Origin: Ruminococcus flavefaciens | GTDB taxonomy: Bacteria; Bacillota; Clostridia; Oscillospirales; Ruminococcaceae | NCBI GenBank assembly: GCA_902760805.1 | Contig: CACWHY010000001.1 | Span: 186,001-250,000, forward strand | Reading direction: 5' to 3' | Length of the DNA: 64,000 nt | Part shown: in pieces, positions 44,413 through 53,269 of the stretch | Position numbering within the stretch: the stretch's first letter is position 1 | How the letters are laid out: every line of letters starts with the position of its first letter | Translations under genes and position numbers: made by a program | Notes under the pieces: generated by a model | The model's database searches: none | Seen by the model: the letters and a program-made list of their open reading frames with translations, nothing else | What the model was told of the DNA's origin: nothing

Positions 44413-44418
44413 ATTATA
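44413..44418 (-). promoter_or_regulatory. Candidate -10 box of the PstS-like operon
   Basis: TATAAT on the minus strand, 32 nt before the ATG, followed by a good AAGGAGG ribosome-binding site. No -35 hexamer at the normal distance, as at activator-dependent promoters. Confidence 0.45.
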
Positions 44419-44479
44419 GCATGATCTCTTTACAGCGGAATTATGGTAAGGTCACAGAAAAGTTAAAAATCATTACAGT

Positions 44480-45187
44480 TCAGATGACCATTCCGCCGTT
44501 TACCGCAAGCACCTGTCCGGTGATGTACTCGGCCTTGTCTGAGGCAAGGAAAGTCACAGCATCGGCAACGTGTCTTGGCTCTCCGAAGATCCCCAGCGGG
44601 ATCTCCTCACGGATAAGTTCAAGGTCTTCCTCCGAGAAGCGGCTGTTCATCTCAGTCATTATAAAGCCGGGTGATACGCAGTTCACCCTTATCCCCGAGG
44701 GTGCGCACTCCTTTGCCAGAGCCTTTGTGAAGCCGATCAGACCGGCTTTTGATGCGGAGTAGTCCACCTCGCAGGAGGCGCCCACCTGTCCCCACATGGA
44801 GGAGATATTGATGATGCACCCGTACTTCCGGCTTATCATTCCCGGAAGAACTGTTCTCGCACAGGTCATAGCTCCGATTAGGTTGATGTTCATGATGGCA
44901 GCCGCCTTTTCCGGGGAGATCCTGTCGAAAGTCTCGATTTCCGAGATCCCGGCGTTGTTCACCAGCAGGTCGATCTCTCCGACTGATGTGAGAGCTGAGC
45001 GTATCTGCTGGCCGTCCGAAATGTCGAAGCACAGGGCTCTTCCGCCGATCTCCCTTGCCAGAGCCTTGGCCTTTTCTAGGGAGCTCCTACAGCAAACGAT
45101 AACCTCCCAGCCTTCCTCTGCCAGCTTCCGGCAGACCGCCTCTCCGATGCCGCCTGCACCGCCTGTTACTGCTGCTATCCTCTTCAT
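44480..45187 (-). CDS. Short-chain dehydrogenase/reductase, FabG-like
   Basis: A 235-residue NAD(P)H enzyme: cofactor motif TGGAGGIGEAV, NNAG, catalytic Ser in IINISSMWGQVG, Tyr/Lys in YSASKAGLIGF, and the C-terminal FLASDKAEYITGQVLAVNGGM typical of 3-oxoacyl-ACP reductases. There are no fatty-acid synthesis genes around it, so the substrate is unsure. ATG 45187 (MKRIAAVTGG) follows AAAGGAAG; a GTG three codons upstream is possible. Confidence 0.88.
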   Translation of the reverse strand: MKRIAAVTGGAGGIGEAVCRKLAEEGWEVIVCCRSSLEKAKALAREIGGRALCFDISDGQQIRSALTSVGEIDLLVNNAGISEIETFDRISPEKAAAIMNINLIGAMTCARTVLPGMISRKYGCIINISSMWGQVGASCEVDYSASKAGLIGFTKALAKECAPSGIRVNCVSPGFIMTEMNSRFSEEDLELIREEIPLGIFGEPRHVADAVTFLASDKAEYITGQVLAVNGGMVI

Positions 45188-45211
45188 GGCAGACACTTCC
45201 TTTCTAACATG

Positions 45212-45240
45212 ATTATACCATATTTTCGCACAGCAATCAA
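45212..45240 (-). promoter_or_regulatory. Promoter of the SDR gene
   Basis: On the minus strand TTGATT (45240-45235), 17-nt spacer, TATAAT (45217-45212). Confidence 0.8.
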
Positions 45241-45287
45241 CATTATTATTGTGAAACCGGATCAGCTCTCATGACGCTGTGGGAATA

Positions 45288-45316
45288 TTGACATCTTGGG
45301 CAAATTAGGGTATAAT
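45288..45316 (+). promoter_or_regulatory. Promoter of the DUF896-cdd-radical SAM operon
   Basis: TTGACA (45288-45293), 17-nt spacer, TATAAT (45311-45316); both perfect. Divergent from the SDR promoter. Confidence 0.9.
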
Positions 45317-45363
45317 CAAAGTAATACACTGCGCACGCCGCAGCAGATCATTTGGAGGAAAAA

Positions 45364-45576
45364 ATGGATCAGAAAAAACTTGACCGCATAAACCAGCTTG
45401 CACATAAATCAAAGACCGAAGGCCTTACTCCGGAGGAAAAGGCCGAGCAGGCCATTCTTAGGGACGAATACCGTGCCGCTGTTACTGGAGATCTCCGGGC
45501 TCAGCTTGAAAACACCTACATCATGACCCCCGACGGAAAGAAGCGGAAGGTAGGCAGCGGAGGAAAGAGATCATGA
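45364..45576 (+). CDS. DUF896 family protein (YnzC-like)
   Basis: A 70-residue helical protein: LDRINQLAHKSKTEGLTPEEKAEQ and LRDEYRAAVTGDLRAQLENT, the DUF896 pattern of two helices and a basic disordered tail. Bacillus YnzC sits in an SOS-linked operon, but a role here is unknown. ATG 45364 follows TTTGGAGG; the earlier in-frame codon overlaps this ribosome-binding site. Overlaps cdd by 4 nt (ATGA). Confidence 0.88.
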   Translation: MDQKKLDRINQLAHKSKTEGLTPEEKAEQAILRDEYRAAVTGDLRAQLENTYIMTPDGKKRKVGSGGKRS

Positions 45577-45965
45577 CTAACGGAGAGCTTTTTTCAATGG
45601 CAGTAAAGGCTGCCGAGAATTCCTACAGCCCCTACTCGAAATTCAGAGTGGGAGCCGCTCTCCTTGCCGCTGACGGAAGGATCTTCACCGGCTGCAATAT
45701 CGAAAATGCGTCCTTTTCGCTGACGAACTGCGCTGAGAGAACGGCTCTTTTCAAGGCAGTCTCCGAGGGCGTCAGGGAGTTCAAGGCAATTGCGGTGGCC
45801 GGGAGCTCCACAGAGGATTTTCGCAAGCCCTGTCAGCCATGCGGTGCCTGCTTGCAGGTACTGAGCGAATTCTGCGGCGACGACCTGATCGTGATCTTGT
45901 CAAACGGCTTCTTCAAGCTGTCTGACTTCCTGCCCCTGAGATTTGGTGCGGAGAACATGAAATGA
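45573..45965 (+). CDS. cdd: Cytidine deaminase
   Basis: Deaminates cytidine and deoxycytidine in pyrimidine salvage. The 130-residue product is of the small homotetrameric Zn type: SPYSKFRVGAALLA, FTGCNIENASFS, zinc ligands Cys53 in CAERTALFKA (Glu55 proton shuttle) and Cys90, Cys93 in PCGACLQ. Translationally coupled on both sides by ATGA overlaps. Confidence 0.95.
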   Translation: MTNGELFSMAVKAAENSYSPYSKFRVGAALLAADGRIFTGCNIENASFSLTNCAERTALFKAVSEGVREFKAIAVAGSSTEDFRKPCQPCGACLQVLSEFCGDDLIVILSNGFFKLSDFLPLRFGAENMK

Positions 45966-46411
45966 TACGGCTGATCACTGAGAACAAACGTGACTATATG
46001 GAGCTCCTACTCATGGGCGATGAGCAGGAGGAGCTGGTGGAGGGCTATCTTGACAGGGGTGAGCTGTACGTTCTCGAAGAGGAAGGTGAGGCTCTTGCCG
46101 TCTGCGTCATAACTGACGAGGGGGAGGGTACTGCTGAGCTGAAGAATATCGCAGTTTCCCCGAAATACCGCAGAAAAGGCCTTGGCAGTGCTCTTCTTTC
46201 CGAGGTGGAGCAGATCTGCTCTGAGCGATTTGAAAGACTGACCCTCGGCACAGGGGACAGCCCTCTGACTGTGCCGTTTTATGAGAGCTGCGGATACGTC
46301 CGCACACATATCGTCCCAGACTACTTTACGAAAAATTACGACCACCCCATTATCGAAGCCGGGGTCCGGCTAAGGGACCAGATCTGCTTCGAGAAAAGGC
46401 TCCGGAGGTAA
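45962..46411 (+). CDS. GNAT family N-acetyltransferase
   Basis: A 149-residue acetyltransferase with the acetyl-CoA motif A segment ELKNIAVSPKYRRKGLGSALL (Q/RxxGxG/A as RRKGLG) and a C-terminal FYESCGYVRTHIVPDYF. Substrate unknown. Starts within the cdd stop codon (ATGA); the radical SAM gene starts 2 nt past its stop. Confidence 0.85.
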   Translation: MIRLITENKRDYMELLLMGDEQEELVEGYLDRGELYVLEEEGEALAVCVITDEGEGTAELKNIAVSPKYRRKGLGSALLSEVEQICSERFERLTLGTGDSPLTVPFYESCGYVRTHIVPDYFTKNYDHPIIEAGVRLRDQICFEKRLRR

Positions 46412-46413
46412 AA

Positions 46414-48258
46414 ATGAGTACACTGAAAGAAAAGATAGAGAAGCACCTTCTGGAAGTGCAGAAGCCCTCACGCTACATCGGCGGCGAGGTGGGAAGCGTC
46501 ATCAAGGACAAGTCCAAGGTGGACGTGCGCTTTGCGTTCTGCTTCCCGGATACATACGACATCGGAATGTCCCACCTGGGCATGAAGATCCTTTACTCCC
46601 TGACCAACGAGAGGGAGAATTACTGGTGCGAGCGCTGCTTTGCGCCGGGTCTGGATTTTGAGGAGATCATGCGGAAAAATGACATCCCGCTCTACGCTTT
46701 GGAGTCCCTTGACCCTATCAAGGACTTCGACTTCATCGGATTTACCCTGCAATATGAGCTTTCCTATACGGGAGTTCTGAATATGCTGGATCTGGCCGGG
46801 ATCCCGGTTTTTTCCAAGGACAGGACAGAGGAGCTGACCCAGATCGTTGTTGCCGGAGGCCCCTGTGTCTGTAATCCAGAGCCCCTGGCCGACTTCTTCG
46901 ACATCTTCATTTTGGGCGAGGGCGAGGAGGTCAACCTTGAGCTTATGGACCTTTACTGGGAAATGAAGCAGCAGGGCGCCAAGCGTATGGATTTCCTGCG
47001 CCGTGCAGCTCAGATCCCCGGCGTTTATGTTCCTCAGTTCTACCACTTCTTCTACAAGGAGGACGGAACTATCGACCGTATGGAGGTCACTGACGGCGCT
47101 CCCGAGAAGATCACAAAGCGCATCATCAAGGACTTCGACAAGGTATACTACCCGGACAACTTCGTGGTGCCCTTCACTGAGATCGTCCACGACCGAGTTT
47201 CCGTGGAGGTGCTCCGTGGCTGCATAAGAGGCTGCCGCTTCTGTCAGGCAGGCTTCATCTACAGGCCCTTCCGTGAGAAATCCACAGACACGATCGTGAG
47301 CGAAACGAAGTCTCTCTGCGAAAATACCGGCTACGATGAGGTGTCTCTGGCCTCGCTCAGTACAAGCGACCACTCCGAGATCGACCCCATGCTGACCCGG
47401 CTCATCAAGTACACTGAAGGCGAGCGTGTCAACCTTTCACTGCCTTCACTGCGTGTGGACAACTTCTCTGAGTCGCTGCTGAACAAGATCAAGAAGGTGC
47501 GCAAGTCCGGACTGACCTTCGCTGCCGAGGGAGGAACTCAGCGCCTTCGTGACGTTATCAACAAGAACGTTTCCGAGGAGGAGATCATGAGCACCTGCCG
47601 CATCGCCTTTGAGGGCGGTTATTCTGCGGTGAAGCTGTACTTCATGATGGGACTCCCCACTGAAACTGACGAGGACATCGTGGGCATCGCAGAGCTTGCT
47701 CAGCGGATCATCGACCTGTTCTACAGCATCGAGGACAGACCCCGTGGAAAGGGCGTTCAGATCTCCATAAGCTGCGCTACATTCGTGCCTAAGCCCTTTA
47801 CTCCCTTCCAGTTCGAGCCTCAGGACACCCGTGAGATGATCGAGCACAAGCAGAAGCTGCTCATGGACTCAGTTACCTCACGAAAGGTGAAGGTCAGCTA
47901 CCACGACCCCAATGTAAGTATGCTTGAGGTGATCCTGGCCAAGGGCGACCGCCGGCTGTGCAAGTCGATCTATACCGCCTGGAAGAAGGGCTGCAAGTTC
48001 GACAGCTGGAGTGAGCATTTCCGCTTCGACCTGTGGCTGGAGGCTTTTGCTGAGTGCGGCATAGACCCTGCATTTTACGCAAACCGCCGCTTCGATTACG
48101 ACGAGATCCTGCCCTGGGATCACCTGGATTACCTTGTTTCCAAGGAGTTCTTCATTCGTGAGAACAAGACCGCTCACAAGGCGGTGACTACTCCCAATTG
48201 CCGTGAGAGATGTTCAGGCTGCGGAGTAAATAAGGCTGTTGGGAGGGATTGTTTTTGA
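46414..48258 (+). CDS. B12-binding-domain-type radical SAM protein (TIGR03960-like)
   Basis: A 614-residue protein: an N-terminal part with a B12-binding-like Rossmann fold (FCFPDTYDIGMSHLG; FIGFTLQYELSYTGVLNML; VVAGGPCVCNPEPL), then a radical SAM core with the 4Fe-4S motif CIRGCRFC, TFAAEGGTQRLRDVINKN and a C-terminal cysteine knot CRERCSGCG. The family is widespread in Clostridia next to the TIGR03936/DUF2344 protein, as here, usually near rplU/rpmA and RNase G. The reaction is unknown. Confidence 0.9.
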   Translation: MSTLKEKIEKHLLEVQKPSRYIGGEVGSVIKDKSKVDVRFAFCFPDTYDIGMSHLGMKILYSLTNERENYWCERCFAPGLDFEEIMRKNDIPLYALESLDPIKDFDFIGFTLQYELSYTGVLNMLDLAGIPVFSKDRTEELTQIVVAGGPCVCNPEPLADFFDIFILGEGEEVNLELMDLYWEMKQQGAKRMDFLRRAAQIPGVYVPQFYHFFYKEDGTIDRMEVTDGAPEKITKRIIKDFDKVYYPDNFVVPFTEIVHDRVSVEVLRGCIRGCRFCQAGFIYRPFREKSTDTIVSETKSLCENTGYDEVSLASLSTSDHSEIDPMLTRLIKYTEGERVNLSLPSLRVDNFSESLLNKIKKVRKSGLTFAAEGGTQRLRDVINKNVSEEEIMSTCRIAFEGGYSAVKLYFMMGLPTETDEDIVGIAELAQRIIDLFYSIEDRPRGKGVQISISCATFVPKPFTPFQFEPQDTREMIEHKQKLLMDSVTSRKVKVSYHDPNVSMLEVILAKGDRRLCKSIYTAWKKGCKFDSWSEHFRFDLWLEAFAECGIDPAFYANRRFDYDEILPWDHLDYLVSKEFFIRENKTAHKAVTTPNCRERCSGCGVNKAVGRDCF

Positions 48259-48911
48259 TCAGAGTTAGAGCTACCTTTGAGAAAAAGGGGAGAGCGAAGT
48301 ACATCTCCCATCTTGACCTGAACCGCTGTATGCTGCGGACCTTCCGGCGTTCACGGCTGCCCATATGGTACACAGAGGGCTTCAATCCACACCCGTACTA
48401 CTCCTTCGCACTGGCGCTTTCACTGGGCTATGAGAGCAGCTGCGAGATCCTGGATTTCAACCTGACTGATGACGATATCTCCATGGAGCAGATCCGTGAC
48501 CAGCTCAATGCGGTCATGCCTGAGGGCATGAGCATAGTTTCCGTTGCCCTCCAGGAGCAGAAGATAACTGCCATAGCAAAGGCAAAATACGAGTTTTCCC
48601 TGAAGACCGAGGACGTGGACGGTCTGTTCGAGGCTGTCTGTCAGCTGACTGCTGCTCCCGAGATCCTCATTGAGAAGAAGACCAAGAAGGGCATGAAGAC
48701 AGTTGACATAAAGCCTGATCTGGAGGTGCTGAGCTGCGAGAAGTCCGATCATTCGGTGGATATGACCATGTATCTGCCTGCCGGCACTCAGACCAACTAC
48801 AACCCCAGCCTCTTCATCGAGGCTCTGAAACGGGTCACTGAGATACCCTTCGAGTCGGAAAACATTCGCCGAACAGCGATACTTTGCGCTGACAACACAC
48901 CGTTCAAATAA
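48255..48911 (+). CDS. TIGR03936/DUF2344 radical SAM-associated protein
   Basis: A 218-residue protein: RVRATFEKKGRAKYISHLDLNRCMLRTFRR and SRLPIWYTEGFNPHPYYSFALALSLGYESSCEILDF, the DUF2344 signature. Always paired with the preceding radical SAM protein, so probably its partner. I choose TTG 48255, which overlaps the upstream stop (TTGA) with GGGAGGG 7 nt before; a TTG two codons earlier is possible. RNase G, the usual next gene, is replaced by a methyltransferase gene. Confidence 0.9.
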   Translation: MIRVRATFEKKGRAKYISHLDLNRCMLRTFRRSRLPIWYTEGFNPHPYYSFALALSLGYESSCEILDFNLTDDDISMEQIRDQLNAVMPEGMSIVSVALQEQKITAIAKAKYEFSLKTEDVDGLFEAVCQLTAAPEILIEKKTKKGMKTVDIKPDLEVLSCEKSDHSVDMTMYLPAGTQTNYNPSLFIEALKRVTEIPFESENIRRTAILCADNTPFK

Positions 48912-48920
48912 GGAGATACC

Positions 48921-49712
48921 ATGGATATTTTCAGCAATGATATAGACGGAGGCAAGGCCTTCGATTGGGGACGCACATCAACTGATTACGCTAAATACCG
49001 GGACATCTATCCGCCTGTTTTCTTCCGGAAGGTGGCCGACCTTGGCCTTTGTGTGGCAGGTCAGCGAGTTCTTGACATAGGCACAGGAACAGGCGTAGTT
49101 CCCCGAAATATGTACAAATACGGCGCTAAGTGGACGGGCTCTGACATTTCTGAGGAACAGATCGCACAGGCAAAGCTGCTTGCCGAAAAACAGAGCATGG
49201 ACATCGGATTTCTGGTCTCTTCTGCGGAGGAGCTGGACTTCCCTGAGGGCAGCTTCGACGTGATCACCGCCTGTCAGTGCTTCTTCTACTTCGACTACGA
49301 CCTGGTGATCCCTAAGCTGGCAAGTCTGCTCAGACCCGGTGGAAAGCTGGTGATCCTGTTCATGGCTTGGGTGCCGGCCGACGATCCTATCGCAAGAGCG
49401 AGCGAGGAGCTCGTGCTGAAGTACAACCCATCCTGGACCGGCGCCGGATATGAGAGGGCTCCTGTATTTGTGCCGGAAATTGCGGAGAGATACTTCCGCA
49501 TCACCCATGCAGAGGACTACGACCTTATGGTGCCCTTTACCCGTGAAAGCTGGAACGGCAGAATGAAGGCCTGTCGAGGCGTTGGAGCTTCCATGGCTCC
49601 GGAGGATATAGCCCGCTGGGAGGAGGAGCACCTGAAAATGCTCAGAAACACGCCTTCAGACGACCTTCAGATCCTCCACCACGCCGCTATGGCTGTTCTG
49701 GAGAAGAAGTGA
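48921..49712 (+). CDS. SAM-dependent methyltransferase (UbiE-like class I)
   Basis: A 263-residue methyltransferase: motif I VLDIGTGTGVVPRNM, SDISEEQIAQAKLLA, motif II FDVITACQCFFYF and LASLLRPGGKLVILFMAW, the methyltransferase-11 pattern. Substrate unknown. AAGGAGATACC precedes the ATG, 9 nt after the DUF2344 gene, so it ends that operon. Confidence 0.85.
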   Translation: MDIFSNDIDGGKAFDWGRTSTDYAKYRDIYPPVFFRKVADLGLCVAGQRVLDIGTGTGVVPRNMYKYGAKWTGSDISEEQIAQAKLLAEKQSMDIGFLVSSAEELDFPEGSFDVITACQCFFYFDYDLVIPKLASLLRPGGKLVILFMAWVPADDPIARASEELVLKYNPSWTGAGYERAPVFVPEIAERYFRITHAEDYDLMVPFTRESWNGRMKACRGVGASMAPEDIARWEEEHLKMLRNTPSDDLQILHHAAMAVLEKK

Positions 49713-49744
49713 AAAAATTTTTTCGAAAAATATTGAAAAAACAC

Positions 49745-49773
49745 TTGCAATTTCTTTCGATATATGGTATAAT
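49745..49773 (+). promoter_or_regulatory. Promoter of rplS
   Basis: TTGCAA (49745-49750), 17-nt spacer, TATAAT (49768-49773). Followed by a leader of about 210 nt. Confidence 0.82.
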
Positions 49774-49790
49774 ATCAGAGCATTTGAGTT

Positions 49791-49975
49791 CCGTCCGGCA
49801 TTTTGCCAGACGAGAGTTAATGCCGAAAGACATTAAATCGAGCAGTCCGCTGCCTGTGCTGTCCTCCGGACGGCGTGCGTTAAGGCGCACCTGCGAGCAA
49901 GCCTCGCCATTATTTTTTCTGCGGATACCGGTGGCTGAGCCGGCGTTTGCGGACAGGTAAGAATGTTCGGAAAAT
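49791..49975 (+). promoter_or_regulatory. Structured rplS leader, probable L19 autoregulatory element
   Basis: CCGTCCGG (49791-49798) can pair at long range with CCGGACGG (49866-49873). Within it TTAATG/CATTAA forms a local stem; after it GTGCG/CGCAC and GCGAG (49893-49897)/CTCGC (49903-49907) form hairpins, the last followed by CATTATTTTTT, an attenuator-like ending. L19 leaders are known in Firmicutes; the exact match to that family could not be tested. An 83-codon open frame crossing this stretch overlaps the promoter and is not credible. Confidence 0.6.
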
Positions 49976-49992
49976 TTTAGGAGGAAAAGAAA

Positions 49993-50337
49993 ATGAATGC
50001 ACTCAAACTCATCAGCGATGCAAGCCTGAAGGAAAACGTACCTCAGTTCGAGATCGGTGACACCGTAAAGGTACACGTTCAGATCAAGGAAGGCGACAAG
50101 AGCCGTATCCAGGTATTTGAGGGAACTGTTATCGCTAAGAAGCACGGCGGTATCAGCGAGACCTTCACAGTAAGACGTGTTGCTCACGGCGTTGGCATTG
50201 AGCGTGTCTTCCCTGTACACTCTCCTGTTGTTGACAAGGTAGAGGTCATCAGACACGGTAAGGTAAGAAGAGCTAAGCTCTACTACCTGCGTGACAGAGT
50301 CGGCAAGGCAGCAAAGGTCAAGGAACAGATCCGCTGA
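49993..50337 (+). CDS. rplS: 50S ribosomal protein L19
   Basis: A 114-residue ribosomal protein at the 30S/50S interface. Recognised by [56 protein letters not shown] and [26 protein letters not shown] strong TAGGAGGAAAAG precedes the ATG. Followed by lepB, the usual order in Firmicutes (rplS-lepB-rbgA-rnhB). Confidence 0.98.
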   Translation: MNALKLISDASLKENVPQFEIGDTVKVHVQIKEGDKSRIQVFEGTVIAKKHGGISETFTVRRVAHGVGIERVFPVHSPVVDKVEVIRHGKVRRAKLYYLRDRVGKAAKVKEQIR

Positions 50338-50397
50338 TCATGCGGTGCAGACGGGGCTCGGCCGGAGTTATTCCGGCTGGCTCGTCTCTTACCCCGA

Positions 50398-50419
50398 GGG
50401 ACGTGAGCGTCCCTTTTTT
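50398..50419 (+). terminator. Terminator of rplS
   Basis: GGGACG (50398-50403) pairs with CGTCCC (50408-50413) over a TGAG loop, then six T. Partial read-through to the signal peptidase genes is likely because no clear promoter follows. Confidence 0.85.
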
Positions 50420-50460
50420 GCTACATTTAGGAAAACAACCAGTCAGGTGAGGTACTTTTT

Positions 50461-51159
50461 ATGGCAGATAAAGATCTAACTACGGCAAATAAGCAGGAGC
50501 TGACTCCCGAGGAGAAAACGGCTCAGCTCAAACAGGATGTCATCGATATCGTGGAGTCTACGCTCATCACGATGTTCTTCATCATCATGTTGTTCACCTA
50601 TGTTCTGCACCCTGTAAACATCGTGGGTCAGTCCATGGTGCCTACTCTTAATAAGAACTACGATTCCACCGACCCGGATTCCACATCGGATAAGATCTTC
50701 ATGAATACGGTCTTCTTCAAGCTCAATTACGGCGATATAATTATCATCGACAACGATGTTCCTCATCTTCTTGATGAAAACGGCAATGCTTATGTCCCTG
50801 AAGGCGTAAATGCTCTTCAGGAGTGCATCATCAAGCGTGTTATCGCTACTGAGGGTCAGACCGTAGAGCTCCGTGACAGTCAGGTCATCGTTGACGGAAA
50901 GGTGCTGGACGAGCCCTATATCAATGCAGGCTCAACTACCTACGACCTGGGCGCTTTTGAAGGACAGTACCCCATCACTATCCCCGAGGGCTACTGCTTC
51001 GTAATGGGCGACAACCGCAACCGCTCTACAGACAGCCGTGCGGTCAATGTTGGACTTATCTCAAAGGATCAGATCTACGGCAAGGCTATTATCAGATATT
51101 CACCCTTGAAGGACTTCGACATTCTTACAAACTCATGGAAGGAATCAGCTAATGACTGA
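50461..51159 (+). CDS. lepB: Type I signal peptidase, first copy
   Basis: Cleaves signal peptides of exported proteins at the outer membrane face. The 232-residue product has an N-terminal anchor (STLITMFFIIMLFTYVLHPVNIV), catalytic Ser58 in GQSMVPTL, Lys125 in CIIKRVIATEGQ, and box E MGDNRNRSTDSRAV. GTGAGGT precedes the ATG. Its 3' end overlaps the second signal peptidase gene by 8 nt. Confidence 0.95.
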   Translation: MADKDLTTANKQELTPEEKTAQLKQDVIDIVESTLITMFFIIMLFTYVLHPVNIVGQSMVPTLNKNYDSTDPDSTSDKIFMNTVFFKLNYGDIIIIDNDVPHLLDENGNAYVPEGVNALQECIIKRVIATEGQTVELRDSQVIVDGKVLDEPYINAGSTTYDLGAFEGQYPITIPEGYCFVMGDNRNRSTDSRAVNVGLISKDQIYGKAIIRYSPLKDFDILTNSWKESAND

Positions 51160-51751
51160 CAGCAGGAAAAGATCAGCAGGCTTTCTCAGGGAGCTTATCG
51201 GCTTCATCGAGAGCCTGCTCATCGCACTGTTCGTCATTACGCTGATTTTTACCTATATTATAGGTATAGTGACAATTCAGGGCGACTCGATGAAAAATAC
51301 ACTTTTATCCGGCGAGCGTGTGATCATGCTCAAGACCTTCTCCCCGGATAACGGTGACATTGTTATTATCAGAGCAACTGACGCCGTGACACTGGGGGAG
51401 GACGGCTCTCCCGTGGTGAAGAGCGGTCTGCAAAAGATCATCGTCAAGCGTATCATAGCTTCCGGCGGTCAGCAGATCGACATCGACTTCGGCTCCGGGG
51501 CCGTGTATGTTGACGGAGAAAAGCTCCGTGAGGACTACCTTGCTCTGGGGCTCACTCACAACGATACCGGAGCTTTTACCGAGCAGTACCCCATTACTGT
51601 GCCGGAGGGCTATTACTTCGTCATGGGCGACAACCGTCCTGTCTCAAAGGACAGCCGCTCTATCGACATCGGGCTCATCTCCCGGGAGGAGATCCTGGGC
51701 AGAGCCTTCATACGCATTTCCCCGAAGGAGAGCTTCGGGCTCATCGGCTGA
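51152..51751 (+). CDS. lepB: Type I signal peptidase, second copy
   Basis: A 199-residue paralogue of the upstream enzyme: anchor LIALFVITLIFTYIIGIVTI, Ser46 in IQGDSMKNTL, Lys99 in IIVKRIIASGGQ, box E MGDNRPVSKDSRSIDIG. It is shorter in the substrate-proximal loop, so the two may favour different preproteins. Translationally coupled to the first copy. Confidence 0.95.
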   Translation: MTDSRKRSAGFLRELIGFIESLLIALFVITLIFTYIIGIVTIQGDSMKNTLLSGERVIMLKTFSPDNGDIVIIRATDAVTLGEDGSPVVKSGLQKIIVKRIIASGGQQIDIDFGSGAVYVDGEKLREDYLALGLTHNDTGAFTEQYPITVPEGYYFVMGDNRPVSKDSRSIDIGLISREEILGRAFIRISPKESFGLIG

Positions 51752-51766
51752 GAACAGGAGGCTGAT

Positions 51767-52645
51767 TTGGAAAACAACAACGATATGAAAACGATCCAGT
51801 GGTTCCCCGGGCATATGGCCAAGACCCGGCGTGCAATCGCTGCCAACTTAAAGCTGGTGGACGCAGTGGTGGAGATCATAGATGCCCGTGCTCCCATGAG
51901 CAGCCGAAACCCTGAGATCGACCAGATAACTGCAAAAAAGCCCAGGCTGGTGCTGCTCAATAAGTGCGACCTGGCAGATCAAGGAGCAACTCAGGGCTGG
52001 ATAAATTCCCTGAAAAGCAGCAATGTTGCGGCACTTGCGGTGGACTGCAAGTCCGGAAAGGGCCTCAATAAGCTGATGTCCACGCTGAAGTCAACAGTTC
52101 TTGCTGAGCTCATGGAGAAGCGTGCCAAAAACGGCATGACCGGAGCTCCGATCAGACTGATGATACTGGGTATCCCTAACGTTGGAAAGAGCTCGCTGAT
52201 CAACAGAATGGCCGGCTCCAAGCGAACTAAAGTGGAGGACAGGCCGGGCGTCACCCGTACAAAGCAATGGGTGAAGCTGAAGGACAACACTGAGCTGCTG
52301 GATATGCCCGGCGTGCTCTGGCCGAAATTCGAGGATCAGGAGGCTGCGATCAGACTGGCATTCACCGGAGCTATCAGCGACGACATCCTTGATGTGGAGA
52401 CCTTGGCCATGAAGCTGCTGCTCTTCCTTTCAAAGAGCTATCCGCAGGCTCTCATTGACAGATACAAGATCGAGCTCTCCGAGGAGGACGACGGTCTTGC
52501 TCTCCTTGAAAAAGTAGGACGCAAGCGTGGAATGGTGGTCTCCGGAGGAGAGATCAACACAGAGCGTGCTGCAATCACCGTGCTGGACGAGTTCCGCAGC
52601 GGCAAGCTGGGCAGGATAACTCTGGAGCTCCCGGAAAGGAGCTGA
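51767..52645 (+). CDS. rbgA: Ribosome biogenesis GTPase RbgA (YlqF)
   Basis: Circularly permuted GTPase needed for late 50S assembly. The 292-residue product has G4 LLNKCD first, then G1 [15 protein letters not shown]2 Thr in GVTRTKQW and G3 DMPGVLWP, plus the N-terminal [11 protein letters not shown] signature. I choose TTG 51767 because CAGGAGG is 6 nt before it; ATG 51785 would be 23 nt away from that site. Confidence 0.95.
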   Translation: MENNNDMKTIQWFPGHMAKTRRAIAANLKLVDAVVEIIDARAPMSSRNPEIDQITAKKPRLVLLNKCDLADQGATQGWINSLKSSNVAALAVDCKSGKGLNKLMSTLKSTVLAELMEKRAKNGMTGAPIRLMILGIPNVGKSSLINRMAGSKRTKVEDRPGVTRTKQWVKLKDNTELLDMPGVLWPKFEDQEAAIRLAFTGAISDDILDVETLAMKLLLFLSKSYPQALIDRYKIELSEEDDGLALLEKVGRKRGMVVSGGEINTERAAITVLDEFRSGKLGRITLELPERS

Positions 52646-52647
52646 CA

Positions 52648-53268
52648 ATGGCAAGAGTTACGCTCCATAAGGAGCTTTTCGAGTACGACAGCGCAGTCAG
52701 GAACGATTTTCCCTTGATCTGCGGAGTGGATGAGGCCGGAAGGGGACCTCTTGCCGGCGATGTTTACGCAGCGGCAGTGATCCTTGAGGACGACACACTT
52801 ATCGAGTACCTAAATGACAGCAAGAAGATCTCCGAGAAGCGCAGAGAGCTGCTTTTTGACGAGATAAAGGCAAAGGCTAAGGCCTGGTGCATCGCCACTG
52901 CTTCCGTGGAGGAGATCGACAGCCTGAATATCCTGCAAGCCACTATGCTTGCCATGAAGCGGGCTGTGGATGGACTTGGCATAGAGCCGGATATGGCTCT
53001 GGTGGACGGCAACCGCCTTCCGGAGCTTAGCTGCCCGGCACAGTGCGTCATCAAGGGCGATGCCACCTCCGCTTCCATTGCGGCTGCTTCGGTTCTGGCG
53101 AAAGTCGCCAGGGACCGCTATATGAGGGAGCTTGACCAGGCTTATCCTCAGTATCAGTTCTCCCAGCACAAGGGCTACGGCACCAAGCTGCACTGCGATA
53201 TGCTCAGGCAGTACGGCCCAAGCCCCGTACACAGAAGGACCTTCCTCAAAAAGATACTGGGTGAATGA
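52648..53268 (+). CDS. rnhB: Ribonuclease HII
   Basis: Removes ribonucleotides misincorporated in DNA and RNA primers. The 206-residue product has the N-terminal catalytic [13 protein letters not shown], later [12 protein letters not shown] and [34 protein letters not shown] precedes the ATG, 2 nt after rbgA. One base separates its stop from the yraN ATG. Confidence 0.97.
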   Translation: MARVTLHKELFEYDSAVRNDFPLICGVDEAGRGPLAGDVYAAAVILEDDTLIEYLNDSKKISEKRRELLFDEIKAKAKAWCIATASVEEIDSLNILQATMLAMKRAVDGLGIEPDMALVDGNRLPELSCPAQCVIKGDATSASIAAASVLAKVARDRYMRELDQAYPQYQFSQHKGYGTKLHCDMLRQYGPSPVHRRTFLKKILGE

Positions 53269-53269
53269 T

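Noticed and set aside
49709-49960. 83-codon open frame between the methyltransferase and rplS
   Set aside because: It spans the rplS promoter and structured leader; the sequence is better explained as untranslated RNA.
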